Part shown: in pieces, positions 10,706 to 22,657 of the stretch | Position numbering within the stretch: the first letter of the stretch is position 1 | Layout: each line of letters starts with the position of its first letter | NCBI RefSeq assembly: GCF_000204055.1 | Contig: NW_006768837.1 | Coordinates: 236,866 to 300,865, forward strand | Direction: 5' to 3' | DNA from: Melampsora larici-populina 98AG31 | Taxonomy: Eukaryota; Basidiomycota; Pucciniomycetes; Pucciniales; Melampsoraceae | Length of the DNA stretch: 64,000 nucleotides | The notes under the pieces: generated by a model | What the model was told of the DNA's origin: nothing | Database searches by the model: none | What the model saw: the letters and a program-made list of their open reading frames with translations, nothing else | Made by a program: the position numbers and the translations under genes

Positions 10706-12531
10706 ACCCCCCCTTAACCTTTTAGAGGTTTACATGCAGATGTTTTTCTTGTGAATTTGAAAAATTACAGTAGTTAAGGATTTTGTCAAAATGTCAGCTT
10801 TCTGATTGGGACCACTGATCCAATCAATTCTCAGATTTCCATCAAATACCTGTTCATTAATGTAGTGACATTCCCGTTGTACATGGTGTGATCTTTTTGT
10901 GAGATGTAAATCTTGAGCAATCTTGATGGCTGCAGTGTTATTGCCTTAAGAGTAGTAATGAAAATCTTCTTGAATATGTCCTCCAATAAATTTTGTACCC
11001 AAATAGATTCTCTAGCCGCCACACCTAAAGCCATATATTTGGCATGACAAGTAGATGTTGCCACACAGCTTTAACATATTGAAGCCCACAAAATGATATA
11101 ACCATACAAAAATACTGCAAAACTGTGTGTTGACCTTGAAACCCCCCCCCAATTTGCATCACAATAAGTAACTAACTCATCACCTTCAACCATCTTTTTA
11201 AACCATATACCATCATTCTTTGTTCCACTAAGATATCTAAGCAAGTGTCTCAATGCCAACCAATGTCCTTCATTATGTTTAGATGAAAAACTGGCCAGAT
11301 AGTTAACTGCAAACACCATATCCAATCTTGTACCAATTGATAAGTACAAGAGTGATCCAAGAATTGATAGGTATGAAGAAGGGTTGATACTGACAGTGTC
11401 CTTGTTGGATTTGTTGAGGTGGAGATTTGCAATCATTGGAGTGGATGTTTTAGAAGTAATGAAACCGGTGGATTCAAGAATGTTTGACGTGAGTGTTGGT
11501 TGGGATAGGAAGACACTGCCTGGTGTATAATCAATCTTGATGCCAACAATCTGTTTGAGATTGTTGTTCCAAGCCACTTGGAAAGTTTTCAATAAGCAGT
11601 CTCTGATAAATGTAATGACTTCAATTGAAGATCTGCATATAACCCTGTCATTGACGTGAATCCAAAGTAAAGCAATATCCAATTTGTGATGAAGAACATA
11701 GAGAATTTGATCATTTATACAGTACTTACATCCCATTCCAGCCAGCACACTGGAAAAGTGCTTCCACCAGCACCTAGCCGCCTGCTTAGTGCCATAGAGT
11801 GCCTTCTTCAAAAGAGGCACCATGTTGGGTTGAGACGCCATCACACCTTTGGCAGGTTGCACATAAATGACTTCATCAAATGGAGAATGTGGCACCATGT
11901 AAACTTCTTGGTAGCACGTCGACTTGCACACACAAAAAGAAAATTATAGTAGAGTGATAGAAGTTTTAAACAGGTCTTTGGATCCGAAGACTTTCCCTTT
12001 GAACAGATCTTTAGAACTATCCCTTTGTCCAGGTGCTCAGAAAGCAAGCCCTTTGTGAGACAAATATGCAGGTCTGAGCTGCTTTCCGCACACTTACTTC
12101 AACAAAACATTATTCTTTTTTTTCAAATCTTGTCGTGTGTGCACATTGATGTGCTACAAGGTATTTTACACGGTGTGGATAAGCTGCCACAATGTCAAAA
12201 CCCCTAATGTGCCAACCATCATTTACTTTGATTGTAAAAATGATCATTAGTGATGTGAAGTGTGCAGTTGGAGCAAAAGGTTTGGAGAAATCAATACCCT
12301 TGCGCTGTGTAAAATCTCTGACAATAAATCTTGACTTTCTTTTAACCACATTTCCATCTGAATTTGCCTTTTCTGCAAACACCCATTTACTTGGGAGCAC
12401 CAAAGAATTGGGGGAATAATTCTGAGGATGTGAGACTGACAATTTTCTGAGAATCTGATAATACACCCTCTTGGCTTAAGCATACTTACATGTTGCCTAT
12501 GTACGCTTAAACAGGAAGGGTGTATGTCCAA
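10706..12531 (-). pseudogene. Ty1/copia pol relic: reverse transcriptase and RNase H
   Basis: Minus-strand frames at 12466-12110, 11931-11071 and 11064-10831 together give a copia RVT_2 domain and the copia RNase H. Recognisable pieces are 'KWVFAEK', 'FDIVAAYPH', 'KALYGTKQAARCWW', 'YLSGTKNDGIWF', 'YCDANWGG' and 'KYMALGVAARESIWV'. The frames are joined only across frameshifts and stops. The catalytic YVDD box is altered to a HVND-like sequence, so the enzyme would be dead. Integrase, gag and a 5' LTR are not visible. A poly-G-ending purine tract at about 10705-10720 is a likely polypurine tract. Confidence 0.85.
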
Positions 12532-12534
12532 AAC

Positions 12535-13404
12535 CTTAATGATACACCTTGGGCCATTGATGTGTCAGACCTTTCACATTATGCTGGCAAGTCTTGTTTT
12601 GTGCAAATTGTTCCTCACCTTTTGCACATACTCAACTGCCAACAACAACATGCCCCTGCTTCCCTTATTCTGCAGCTTAAGTCCTCATCAATTTTTGATT
12701 TTTGACAAACTCGTATTGCGTCAGCATACATCAACAATTGAATGAGGATGCACTGTCACATGAGCTATCCAAAATGGCCGAATAACTCAAGTGCAACGCT
12801 CATGAGTCATCACTTTGTCAAGCAAACACTACCCGGACATGGTGATAAGTGTTGAGAGTAAATTAAAACTTTTCTATTTCATTGAAAAACTGTGCCTTTG
12901 TTCCTTTGAAAGTTAAATCAAGATATGTTTCTCTTTTGACACTTATCAGTACTCAATTCAACAGAGTTCCCCTTTCTGATTGTCTTGTTTTAAGAGACAG
13001 TCTTTAGACAGTGTAGTAAATATAACACATCACTTATCAAGGGCATGTAGTAAGGTCTTGCAACTAACAAAAGGGGCTTCTTCCAGCACAGCCATAAATG
13101 TTGAAGGCCCCTCCTGTGCTGTAGATATGGCTTGGATAAGAGTAGCTGAGGGATGCAAATAGAATTGATCACTTACTGATCTTTTTGCCTTTTGATTTGG
13201 CAAGTGTCTTTTTCACAGTTATTATATTTTGCAAAAGCCATCCAAAATAATCTATATACACATCTAATTTATGGCCATAAAGAAGTTAAGTCATTTTACT
13301 TAGAATTGTGTACTTTGGATGGTATCTTCAACTATGGTTGAGAAAAAAGAGCTTTCCCCTAAAGAATGTATTTATTGATGGTTGAGAACCTATCAAGGGT
13401 TTTG
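12535..13404. other. Degraded DNA between copia relic and next gene
   Basis: No supported gene. Short frames only. It may hold unrecognisable upstream parts of the copia element, but no integrase or gag motif is legible. Confidence 0.35.
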
Positions 13405-16400
13405 TTAAATGGGGTATCTCAAATCAAAACCGAAAAATCTATAATAATGTTCAAATCGTCCGAATTTCGAAATCAATTCGTGTGGTACATTAACAGGCCA
13501 ATAAATTATCTTTCGGTCGAGATCTTCCTGCCGTGTCGCAACTTGTTTAGACGCATGTATCATCATTCCGACCCATCTGAGTGTCAAATCGAAATTTGCA
13601 GCCGCCAATACCTGAGCGGGTGTGATAATCTCGGTGGCCCAGGCTGGGTAATCTGCCCTTTCAGATTCCGGAATTCCCCACCAACTTGAGATACTTTGAG
13701 GTTTTAATTCTGAATTTACTTTGTCAGCAAACTTTTTGAACCGAATTGCAAAATCTACAGAATTTGTTGCAGCTCCCTGTCTTGATAGGTATTCTCTATT
13801 ATAACTCAAAGTCCAATCTTGTTTTGTGAGCTCTAAATTCTTATCACCAATTGAAATTCTCCCAGTCATTGCTTTTATGATCCTATCGAATCTAGACGCC
13901 AATTCTTCTTTACTCAAGTTGTCCCAATTCACTCCAGCTGATTTCAATTCTAAACAATCATGAATCTCGTATAAACTTGGTACTATTCCGCCTCGTTTCA
14001 TAAAGTCTACAAGTTGTGATCTTTGAAATTGCTTTGCGTTGTGAGATCTACGTGATGTGACATAGACTGTAGCCAGTCGAACTCTGAAAAGCTTATCACC
14101 AAACAACGTAGCCAAAGTGCCTTTATCATCTGGATTCAACTTTTGCAACATTCTCATTGTCTCTTCTCCATACGCCATATCAATTTCATCAAATGTGGGC
14201 CATTCTTTATCAATCTTGAATCGGAGTGCGACTTCCTTGATTGGTTCAGCTAGCATAGGAGCGAGATCTTTCCAATTCCCCGTAGCCATCCTTTGATCAA
14301 TCTGATTTGCAAGCGCATTCCATCTTCGGTGAGCTTCATAAGGATTATCGAAATCAGAATGAAATTCGTTGCGATATTGAGACCAAGCCTCGTCAGATAG
14401 GGGGCTGATTTTGGAAAGTTTCTCATATGATGATTCGTCGAAGTCAATTCTTATCCGTTCCCTTTTGTTATCTTTTTGCAAGGCTTTGGAAAGTATCTCA
14501 TCCAGCTGTGCCGCTGGATCTTTATCATTTGAAGCTGGGGATAGGCTCTCTGGCTTAACGGACTCTGAGGCTAGGCCTTTTGCAGGCGTATTGACTGGAT
14601 CATAGCTATGGATCTGAGCGTTTGGTCTCGTCTTGCGCGATTTCGGTTTTTGCTTCTTTCGTGACTTCTTAATCTTTCCAGTGATAGCGGGTTCGAATTC
14701 TGAAGCGTCCGAGACCGAGTTGATCAACTCATCGGGAACATGAGTTGAAATATGTGACATAGCTTCCGATCGAGTTTCCGAGGTCTCTTGAGAATGAGTT
14801 TCCGGCACTGAGCCCTCGTCCAGGGTATTAGTATGAGTCTTTGCTTCACTCGATATACTTGCCTCATCCGGTACAACGAATGCATTATGTATATCTAAGT
14901 CGTTGTGTACAGCATCTGCTTGGTCCCACTTGCGTCGAATAGTATCCATCTTTTGTTGTAGTTCAGTTTCGCTTTCGGGTAAGGATGTGATCTGGGGCTC
15001 GGTGGTCTCTGAGTTTGGCACATCAAGTTTACCCTCGCCTTCGGTTTTACCAATCTGAGCTTTTGTTTTTGGCCTTCGCGATTTACCTTTGTGTTTCGTT
15101 GGGGGCTTGTGAATCTTGTCAGCGATGATTGCCTTGATCTTCGAAGCGCCCAGGCCGGATCCGCTGGACTCATCATTTGGTTCGGGATTTGCATTATATG
15201 GTGTATTAATATTATTCGATGGAGATTCGGTCGCCTCTTGGGAATGAGATTCTGTCAGATCTACTACAGTATCTTGACTGGGATGAGCTTCTGCTACTAA
15301 GGCATTGTGGATAGAGTCCGGCGTATGAGAACGAGGCCCTGCTTCGTTCGAAATACTTGCCCCGTCCGGCACGTCAAAAGGAGTTGGCCTATCTACTTCA
15401 CTGTGTACACCTGCCCTTGACGCTGGCTTTTGAGCAAGAAATCTCCCTTTTCGGCCCTTCTTTTGTCGGTATTCTGTCCATTCTGAATCTTGCTGTGCGG
15501 GGATGGGATCGAGAAGCGAACCACTTTCGGATGCGCGAGTCTTGGTGTTTGACCCAGAGCGGAGTCGGGAGTTTATTCCAGAGCCAAGTGGGGAAACAGT
15601 ATTCTTGACTTCGACATTCTGTTTTTCAAAAGGCTTGCCTTTACGGTGTGAGACGATTTTTTTTCCTTTTTCTGGAAATGATTGGGCTACTTTTTTCCTG
15701 GTAAGAGCGAGAGATTAGAACAGCAGAAGCCCTTGAGTCAAGGGGGATAAGTGAAAGCCAAATGAACTATGTACTCACTCTTTTTCTGGCTCTGAGACGA
15801 TATCAGCCCACAGGCGCGACGTGGTAGGTTTAACTTCTGCCACTTGCTTATCAACACTTTCTACGTGTTGGCCCAGAGACCTACTTGTTTCCACAGGAGT
15901 GGAAGTGGACGGTCCTTTCGAATTATCAAGGCTTCTCGATGGCTGATTTCAGTCTTGGATTCAAAAGCTTGGCCCAGCCAACAAGATGGGGAAAAGAAGA
16001 CTGACATCTTACTCCGCTCTATAGGTGCCGGATTTGATTCCAAGTCATTGGGATTTGTAGGTATACTTTCCACGGACGACTTAGAGCCATCGATCTTACT
16101 AGATTGCGAGGAGACTGTGGAGAGACTGTGAGCAGGCAATCAGTTGACATATCTCGGACTTCTTGGACAGCTAGAAAAAGGCAAATACATTTCTTCTGAG
16201 CTTTTCGAAGGTTCAGGCCTCGGGATGGGGGATTTTGTTTGATCTAGCTTCGTCCGATCAGTTTCCTTCCAAACCTGTTTCCTGGAACCTGAAGCTTTAT
16301 TCAATTCTTCGCTCTTTTGTTCGGAGGAGCCCTCAGGAATGATTTGTCTAAAACAAGTTCATGGTCATCTTCCTCGTCGCATCAAGTCGATCTTCACATC

Positions 16401-16451
16401 TTCCCCTGTGAGAAATTACTCACTGTTCTGGAGATTTCGTGGCATCCAGGG

Positions 16452-16643
16452 CAGGAATGGGTCTGGCTCTTGGGTTGCTTATGCAACTTGGTGTTTTTAC
16501 GCTTGACTGCCATGCGGCAAAGATCTTATTAGCGTGCATAGAAAAGAAATGGAGATAGCGCGAATAAGACTGAAAAAGAAAAGAAGAAAGCGTGAGAAAA
16601 ACTGGTACTGAGACCGACACGGAACGTGAGCGCCATTGAGTTC
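16452..16643 (-). repeat. Ngaro split repeat B2 (3' terminus)
   Basis: A 192-bp direct repeat of 17126-17317. It forms the 3' end of the element on the minus strand and ends in CTG (CAG on +). It is separated from A2 by a 171-bp spacer (16644-16814). Confidence 0.9.
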
Positions 16644-16814
16644 TGCGGGCGGCTCAACATTTGCGCGGTTTTTTACAACGCTGATATTTTTTGGGTTTTT
16701 ACAGATTTTCTAGAGAGGACATAGATAGAAAGATAACAACTAAAAAAAAATTAATACTATGAATGAGAACATTGTTAATCGTACGATAGCTACCAGCATG
16801 GGTGGGCGGGAGGT

Positions 16815-17128
16815 AACGAAAATAGAGAGCTTCTTCGAATAGGTAATAAAAATTTGAAAGGTTTGCGATAAAGACTGGCGGAGTACGGAATGATTTCTTA
16901 TTTAGATAATGGAAATTTTTCCGATGGGACAAAGATTCTATGATGGGAACAAGGGATGTTTTTATAGGAATCTTTTTTCCTCACCTTAACGTCCATCCAT
17001 CTTTGGTTGTGAGATACGAAGAGATCACACTGCGAGGAGTGGACGTCAAGGTTAGGACCCCGCGTGCTTCACTACCCGCGAACCTTTCTGACCCATTCCC
17101 GTGTGTCAATACGCGTACCGACCTCCAG
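16815..17128 (-). repeat. Ngaro split repeat A2 (internal)
   Basis: A 314-bp direct repeat of 22658-22971. It abuts B1 with a 3-bp overlap (CAG, 17126-17128). The A2/B1 join supplies the template for the end-to-end junction of a circular replication intermediate. Confidence 0.9.
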
Positions 17129-17317
17129 GAATGGGTCTGGCTCTTGGGTTGCTTATGCAACTTGGTGTTTTTACGCTTGACTGCCATGCGGCAAAGATCT
17201 TATTAGCGTGCATAGAAAAGAAATGGAGATAGCGCGAATAAGACTGAAAAAGAAAAGAAGAAAGCGTGAGAAAAACTGGTACTGAGACCGACACGGAACG
17301 TGAGCGCCATTGAGTTC
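17126..17317 (-). repeat. Ngaro split repeat B1 (internal)
   Basis: A 192-bp copy of B2, lying directly between the recombinase gene's 3' flank and A2. No difference from B2 was seen by eye. Confidence 0.9.
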
Positions 17318-17761
17318 AACCACCCTCGTAGTTTGAAGAGTTGGTGATGGTAAGTAAGAGAGTGGTGATGGATGAGACCATCTTTTGTTGGTTGATTTGT
17401 GGTTGAACTCTTTGAACGGCTACGCTGTGTTTGTAATCAGGATGTTATCCATAGGATTTATGTCAGAGGTACTCGCGTGAGTGCGTGGCAGTTTGATGAA
17501 ACTAACCGTACCTGGGAAGGTGATTGGTGAATCAATCGCTTTCCGTTAGGAGGATTGATGATCCGGACCTATGAAAGATACCTAGCACGGGTACTTTGAA
17601 TCAGCGTGTGGGTGTGGAACAGTTACACGAGGTAACTCACTTTACGCCGCCCTTGACTGTTTTGTTTGTCTTGGGTTATTGTCTTTTTGCTAGTCCACGG
17701 CTGTGGAGGTAAGACAATATGGAAGAGATAGTCAGCGAGGGTGACAGTCTGTTAGCCGGAG

Positions 17762-18823
17762 CTATGAAGAAAGAGGCAAGGAGATTTGGTGGGTGCTTAC
17801 GAGAGCAGCTCCAGGAAACTCGACTTGCTCTCCTGTGGATATGCCGTGTGATTGCGCACATCGTTGTGTTTCACTCAGATTGAGGATCGGGTGGGTTCTG
17901 ATGTATGTCTCGAAAGCATCCGAAGTCCACCGTCCTATACGCTGAATGGTGTAGGACTTCATTCCGCTTTGTGCGTATGCGGTTGCTCCTCCGGCTCTGA
18001 GAGAGTGGCCCGACCGTGTGTTCTTAAATAGAGTTTCTAGACGGGATATGAACCATGAGCGGGTTGGCTGGCTACCGTCTTCTTTGACTAGCAGGATTGG
18101 TTCGCAAGGAAAACATCGGTCGCGCCATACCGTATAGTATAGGAGGGTGGCGACGGGGCAAGTTGGATCCCCTGGTCGATTTGCAATCGATACTGGCGAG
18201 CCATTGTATGTGGAGTCAGATTTTTGGTATGGAAGCTTATAGCAGGCGACTTTCCCGCATATTGAGAAGACCAGCGTGGATCGGCGTATAGACTTTCGAG
18301 TGTTTCGGAGGCCGATTGAGTCCGATACCGTCAGTTCGCCTAGTCGGTGCAGCGCTGAGAAACCCATGGCGATGATTGTGTTGAAGAGGGCGTCGTCGAA
18401 CGTATAGTTGAAGTGGTTAGCGCACGCTCTTACGTCGTTCATGGTCATGGCGTTCGCCTGTTCGGATGGAATAGAGAAACCTTTGCGGCATCCTCTTATG
18501 GATTTTTTAACTCTAGGCGAGTTTCGGGCGGCGTCGACAAAGGGATATTGCTGTCGCATGATATGAGCGATGCCTGTGAGGTACTTGCTTACCGTCTCGG
18601 GTCTCAGCTCGCGTGAGATCGACGTCACAAAGTGGGCTAGGGTTTGTTCGTCGGGAACTAAAGCGTAGTTTTCTTCGATACAGAATTTTTCGAAGCGTCG
18701 GTAGCCTGATTGGTATTTTGATTTTGTAGAGGGTTCGAGGTGGTTTTCGATGTCTTCTTGGTTCATCTCTTCCCGCTCTTCAAAGGTGAGTTTCGGTTTT
18801 TGACGAGGTTTTGATTTCTTCAT
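17762..18823 (-). CDS. Ngaro tyrosine recombinase
   Basis: A 353-aa intact protein. The C-terminal half is a tyrosine recombinase (phage-integrase fold) with the catalytic set in place: Arg160 (ALHRLGEL), His273-x-x-Arg276 (GHSLRAGG), Trp299 (GRWTSD) and nucleophile Tyr307 (FETYIR). The N-terminal part (about residues 25-130) is helical and fits a core DNA-binding domain. In this retroelement class the recombinase replaces the DDE integrase: it inserts a circular DNA copy by strand exchange and leaves no target duplication. It is the last of the three element genes, 180 bp after the RT frame, on the same strand. The lysine-rich start (MKKSKPRQKPK) is plausible for nuclear entry. Confidence 0.93.
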   Translation of the reverse strand: MKKSKPRQKPKLTFEEREEMNQEDIENHLEPSTKSKYQSGYRRFEKFCIEENYALVPDEQTLAHFVTSISRELRPETVSKYLTGIAHIMRQQYPFVDAARNSPRVKKSIRGCRKGFSIPSEQANAMTMNDVRACANHFNYTFDDALFNTIIAMGFSALHRLGELTVSDSIGLRNTRKSIRRSTLVFSICGKVACYKLPYQKSDSTYNGSPVSIANRPGDPTCPVATLLYYTVWRDRCFPCEPILLVKEDGSQPTRSWFISRLETLFKNTRSGHSLRAGGATAYAQSGMKSYTIQRIGRWTSDAFETYIRTHPILNLSETQRCAQSHGISTGEQVEFPGAALVSTHQISLPLSS

Positions 18824-19002
18824 AATGACGATCCGAAAGGTTTATGAAGAGAGGTGATATAGGTTGAAGTTTTTGAACGGTCAAGAGCTCGAATTTGAGT
18901 GAAATCCTTGGCTGAGATTCTTTCAAAGGGTCAAGAGGTGATGTACAGATAGATAACGAAGAACAAAAAAGAAAAGAAAACGGTTTTTTAGGTTTTTTGT
19001 CC

Positions 19003-20840
19003 TTATTGGATTAGTGAAAGGTACGATCGACTGCTGGATCCCCCCACAAGAAGGAAGGGTTCTGGTTTGATGTTGGTTACGGAGATGTTGGGAGCGAGAA
19101 TTTTTGTTCGATCGGAGTTTCTTCTGGAGATTGCGTCGGCTACTCGGTTGTCGTCTGCCGAGACGTGCCTGACTTTGACATCCAATGAGTTGTCGAGCAT
19201 GAGATTGACTGCGTATCTGAAGATGATCCGGATCGACGGGATTGGCTTATGTGAGGAGAATAAGTAAGAAACTGATTCGTTGTCGGTGAAAATCAGCGCT
19301 TTCTTCGCCTTAATTCCCACAGCCAGCTTTATTGCCATTGTAACCGCTAGGAGCTCGGCCCAGTATATGTCACGGGCTGGGGGTGGTAGGGTGTGACTCC
19401 AACCCAGAGCTGTTGCCGGCCTCCAGATGCCGATGCCTGTCATGCAAGCGTCGCAGAAGAAGACGCAGTCGGCAGCGTAGAGAGGCCAGTGGAGGGTTTT
19501 CAGGACGAGTCGTCCTTGCCATGCTTCAAGGGCGTTGGCTAGCCAGTTTAGATCTTCTTTGTTGGTACGGTTGAGTGGAATGTGAGCTCGTTTGATGGTT
19601 TTTCCCGATGTTTTGTCCCAAGAGGACTGGAGGGCCCATCTTCCCAGGGGAAAGATGTTGAGTGCCCAGTTTGCCCATCCTGTGAGGCGCTGCCACTCTA
19701 CCAGAGGGTGTGAGATTTTTGATGTGAATGCTCGAAGAGCGCTTATTAGCTCGGAGCGCTTTTTTTCGGAGAGTGAGATTGAGAGGTCGTCGCAGCTGAT
19801 CGTGTGGCCGATGATCTCGAGGACGGGTCCGGAGAGTTGCTTTTCCCAGGCCCATGGAATGCCGAGGAAGTCGAATAAGGATAAGAACTTAGCTTGGTTC
19901 ACGGGAATCTCGTGACCTTTGAAAAGAACCACTTCCGATGCGAGGCTTGCTCCCCAAGAGTCGTCCATGTAGGAGTTGAGGGTTTTTATCTTGAGTTCGT
20001 AGACTGCTATCCAGAGTACTAAGGAAAAGAATGAGCACCACAGTTTCGGAGAACTGGAGCATCCAAAATTCACATTCCTGTCTACATGGAAAGCTCTACC
20101 TATTTTTACGATTTGGCGGAATTGCCATTGTTTTGAACCTGGTAAGATGCGAAAGGCTCCGTCGACGTCTGATTTCCACAGTATCATGACTTGTTTTGAT
20201 CTGTGACAGAGGATGAGGCAAGGTAGAAATGATGATATCGAGTCGAGGTCGATTTTTATCTTGTTTTTGTCAATCAAGTCGTTCGGCGAGGGGTGTCCAA
20301 AGGACATGTTGGTGCAAGTTCTGATTTTCCCGGAGTTTGGGTTCTTCGCAAGACAAAGCGGGGAGACCTTCATTCCCGGTAGTAGAGTGTAAAAGGGGGG
20401 TGAGTATCTACCCAGGCTGATTTCCTTGTCTCTTGATTTTTCGAGGATTTGCTCGGCTTCTTTTCCGGATGCGTGGTTCTCGTGTGAGACGGTCTCGTCT
20501 GAAGGTTTTGAAGAGATGGGCCAGAAGCCTTCTGATAGGCCTAATAGTACAGAGTCGACAAAAGGTCGGTTTGGGTGATTGACGAGAAGAGAAGAGAAAT
20601 TTTTTATATTTATAGGACAGTTTATAGAAAAAAGATCCGGCCTGCGGTTGATAGCATACGCCGCCAGGGGGTCTGCTGAGAGGGGGGGTGCTGAAGGTAA
20701 AGGATCGGCCTTCAGGGAAGATTCGACTGATGCTGAAAAGCTTTCTGATAATTCATCGATTTCCAAACCCCGTAAGTATCGCCGGCCACTAGGTTCATTT
20801 GTGTTCTCGGCCTCCTTGATGAGTGCCATCGCATCCAACT
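19003..20840 (-). CDS. Ngaro reverse transcriptase-RNase H
   Basis: This frame encodes a DIRS-type RT with its polymerase box as YMDDSWG, then RNase H with its acidic residues in FFCDACMTG, WAELLAV, FTDNESV and DDNRVADAISR. It stops at 19003 soon after RNase H, with no methyltransferase. The frame is open upstream to 22566, across the whole gag gene in a different register. The functional start is unclear: about 590 upstream codons look like the shadow of gag, and an internal Met near 20840 (MALIKEAEN) is a candidate. It lies +1 relative to the gag frame, so frameshifting or reinitiation near the gag stop (20795) are both possible. Confidence 0.9.
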
Positions 20841-22591
20841 TTGTTGCACAAGTTGTGGATTCGGTCGCACTGAGCGTCTGTGTAGGGACAGACACCAAGA
20901 TTCCAATTATTACAAACTTGATCACCCAAAGGAACGTTTTTTCCCGGTTTGACGGCATATTTCGGCTTGTTGCGTTTGCCTCTGGGTTTCGGTTGAGAAG
21001 TTTTGGTGGCTGACGAAGATTGGTATGGCATGGGAGTGGAGGCGACTCGAGCGGCGTTGGAAGATGACGTGGCCGCACGATGAGTTTGAGAGAATCTACT
21101 AGCTGCGCTGTAGAGTACTCGGTTGTCAATACCGCGTAGGCTGTCGTGGGCGTAATCTCCCCATACCAGCCAAGGACGAGAGGAGAATTCCTTTCGAAGT
21201 TCGACGTCAAAGTCTCGGACGTCTTCCCAGTTGACTTTTGCTTGAAAAAGTCCTGGTAGGCCAAAAATGTAATCGAAGTACTTTTTGATTGCCGTGGCAG
21301 CTGGAGGATAAGCTGCGATGTAAGCGTGACGGAGGACGGCCATGAGATCTTTCCAATGGTTGTTGTCGGTGATTTCTTTTGGAGTCGCTCCGTCGATGCT
21401 CTTAAGCTTACCGGAGTCATTGACTTTGAGAAAAGACTCTGACGGTTTGCCTGACGAGACTTCGCCGTAGAGTTTCCGGAGGTCCACAAAGTTGTATTCC
21501 AATAGGTCTCGAGTGAGACTGTTGTGCCAGTTTGCTGGACGGTTCCCACACGAGTTGAAAAGTGAAACGTATTTTTTGATGTTGGATTTGTATAGGAGTG
21601 CAATTTGTTGGATCTCCCGTGACAGAGGGGTGAATGCCTCGGGGGAGAGATGCTCGTTATGAGCCAAGAACGGCGCCATGCCGTCATCATCATCCCCTTC
21701 GGACCCAGAGGTGGCTGGTGCCCCAGAGACAGCTGGTGCTGGTGGAGGAGGTGTAAACCCGTCACTCGAAGAAGAACTTGACGATGAGGAAGGAGGAGAA
21801 GAGTATCTTCTTCTTTTCGAATTTTTTGCGACCGACGGAGTCGGTTGCTTTCCCGGTTGCCGTGCGGTATGGGCCATCCTATCAAACAGACTATTGTTTG
21901 GTCGGGTAGGTGGTAGTTGAGTTCTTGATGCACTGGCCGTAGGTTGAGTAGTTGGAGCCACTCGTAGAGATAGGGGGACCTGAGGTGCTTTTGGTCCACC
22001 TTGGCTATGGTTTGAAGACCGCCTTTTTCGGTGGCGGCGACGGTTTTTTCCCTTTCCAGAGGAGGGAGGGGGGTTCGGTGACGGCAGTCTGGGATTGAAT
22101 GGTGGTGGTGGAGGGGATGGTGGTGCTGGCTGGCTAACGTGATGGGAGCCGCCTGCAGGGAACATTGAAGCATCGTCGATTTCATCGGGATGCTCGATTT
22201 CATCGGGAAACCCTTTTGGCGTTTTGACCCCAGCTGGTTTTCGTTCCCCAACGAATCCTCGTGGAGGACGGTAGTATTCGGCAGGGAAGGGTGACTTGAC
22301 TTTCCTGCTGAGTACGATGGGCGGGTTGCCCATGGGATCAGCGTTTTTGGGCATCTCGTCGACAGTGCCGTACTGGATACGGCGATCCCTATGATCGAGG
22401 GCGATGGCCACTCTTGCCACTGCAGACCAGTGGTAGAGGAAATCCGGCGCTTGGGGATTGTAAATTTCTGCGACTTGATCGCGGAGCTCAACCATGGAGA
22501 CATGGGAGCTACCGCCGCGGTATTTATAATCCTCAAGGATCGCGTCAATGGCTTTATAACGGTCATTGTGGGAATTTGCTTCTGCGATCAT
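20795..22591 (-). CDS. Ngaro gag-like protein with CCCH-type zinc finger
   Basis: A 598-aa protein, first gene of the element, starting 67 bp inside repeat A1. Residues about 130-290 are a Pro/Ser-rich disordered region with a poly-Ser run and an acidic patch. The central part (about 310-480) is helical. The C-terminus is a Cys/His cluster (CNNWNLGVCPYTDAQC then HNLC...GC..TH) resembling a CCCH RNA-binding finger in place of the retroviral knuckle. By position and layout it is the nucleocapsid-like protein that packages element RNA. No frameshift or stop is seen. The same DNA is also open in the +1 register for its full length (see findings). Confidence 0.8.
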   Translation of the reverse strand: MIAEANSHNDRYKAIDAILEDYKYRGGSSHVSMVELRDQVAEIYNPQAPDFLYHWSAVARVAIALDHRDRRIQYGTVDEMPKNADPMGNPPIVLSRKVKSPFPAEYYRPPRGFVGERKPAGVKTPKGFPDEIEHPDEIDDASMFPAGGSHHVSQPAPPSPPPPPFNPRLPSPNPPPSSGKGKNRRRHRKRRSSNHSQGGPKAPQVPLSLRVAPTTQPTASASRTQLPPTRPNNSLFDRMAHTARQPGKQPTPSVAKNSKRRRYSSPPSSSSSSSSSDGFTPPPPAPAVSGAPATSGSEGDDDDGMAPFLAHNEHLSPEAFTPLSREIQQIALLYKSNIKKYVSLFNSCGNRPANWHNSLTRDLLEYNFVDLRKLYGEVSSGKPSESFLKVNDSGKLKSIDGATPKEITDNNHWKDLMAVLRHAYIAAYPPAATAIKKYFDYIFGLPGLFQAKVNWEDVRDFDVELRKEFSSRPWLVWGDYAHDSLRGIDNRVLYSAASRFSQTHRAATSSSNAARVASTPMPYQSSSATKTSQPKPRGKRNKPKYAVKPGKNVPLGDQVCNNWNLGVCPYTDAQCDRIHNLCNKVGCDGTHQGGREHK

Positions 22592-22657
22592 AATCTGAGA
22601 GAAGGCTTTTTTGACGAGTTTTCTTCTGTGTAGTTTATATAGATAACTAAACGAAAA

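Noticed and set aside
16420..17294. Repeated small ORFs (71, 66 and 62 codons) at 16.4-16.6 and 17.1-17.3 kb
   Set aside because: They are the same sequence read twice because it is Ngaro repeat B; nothing supports a protein.
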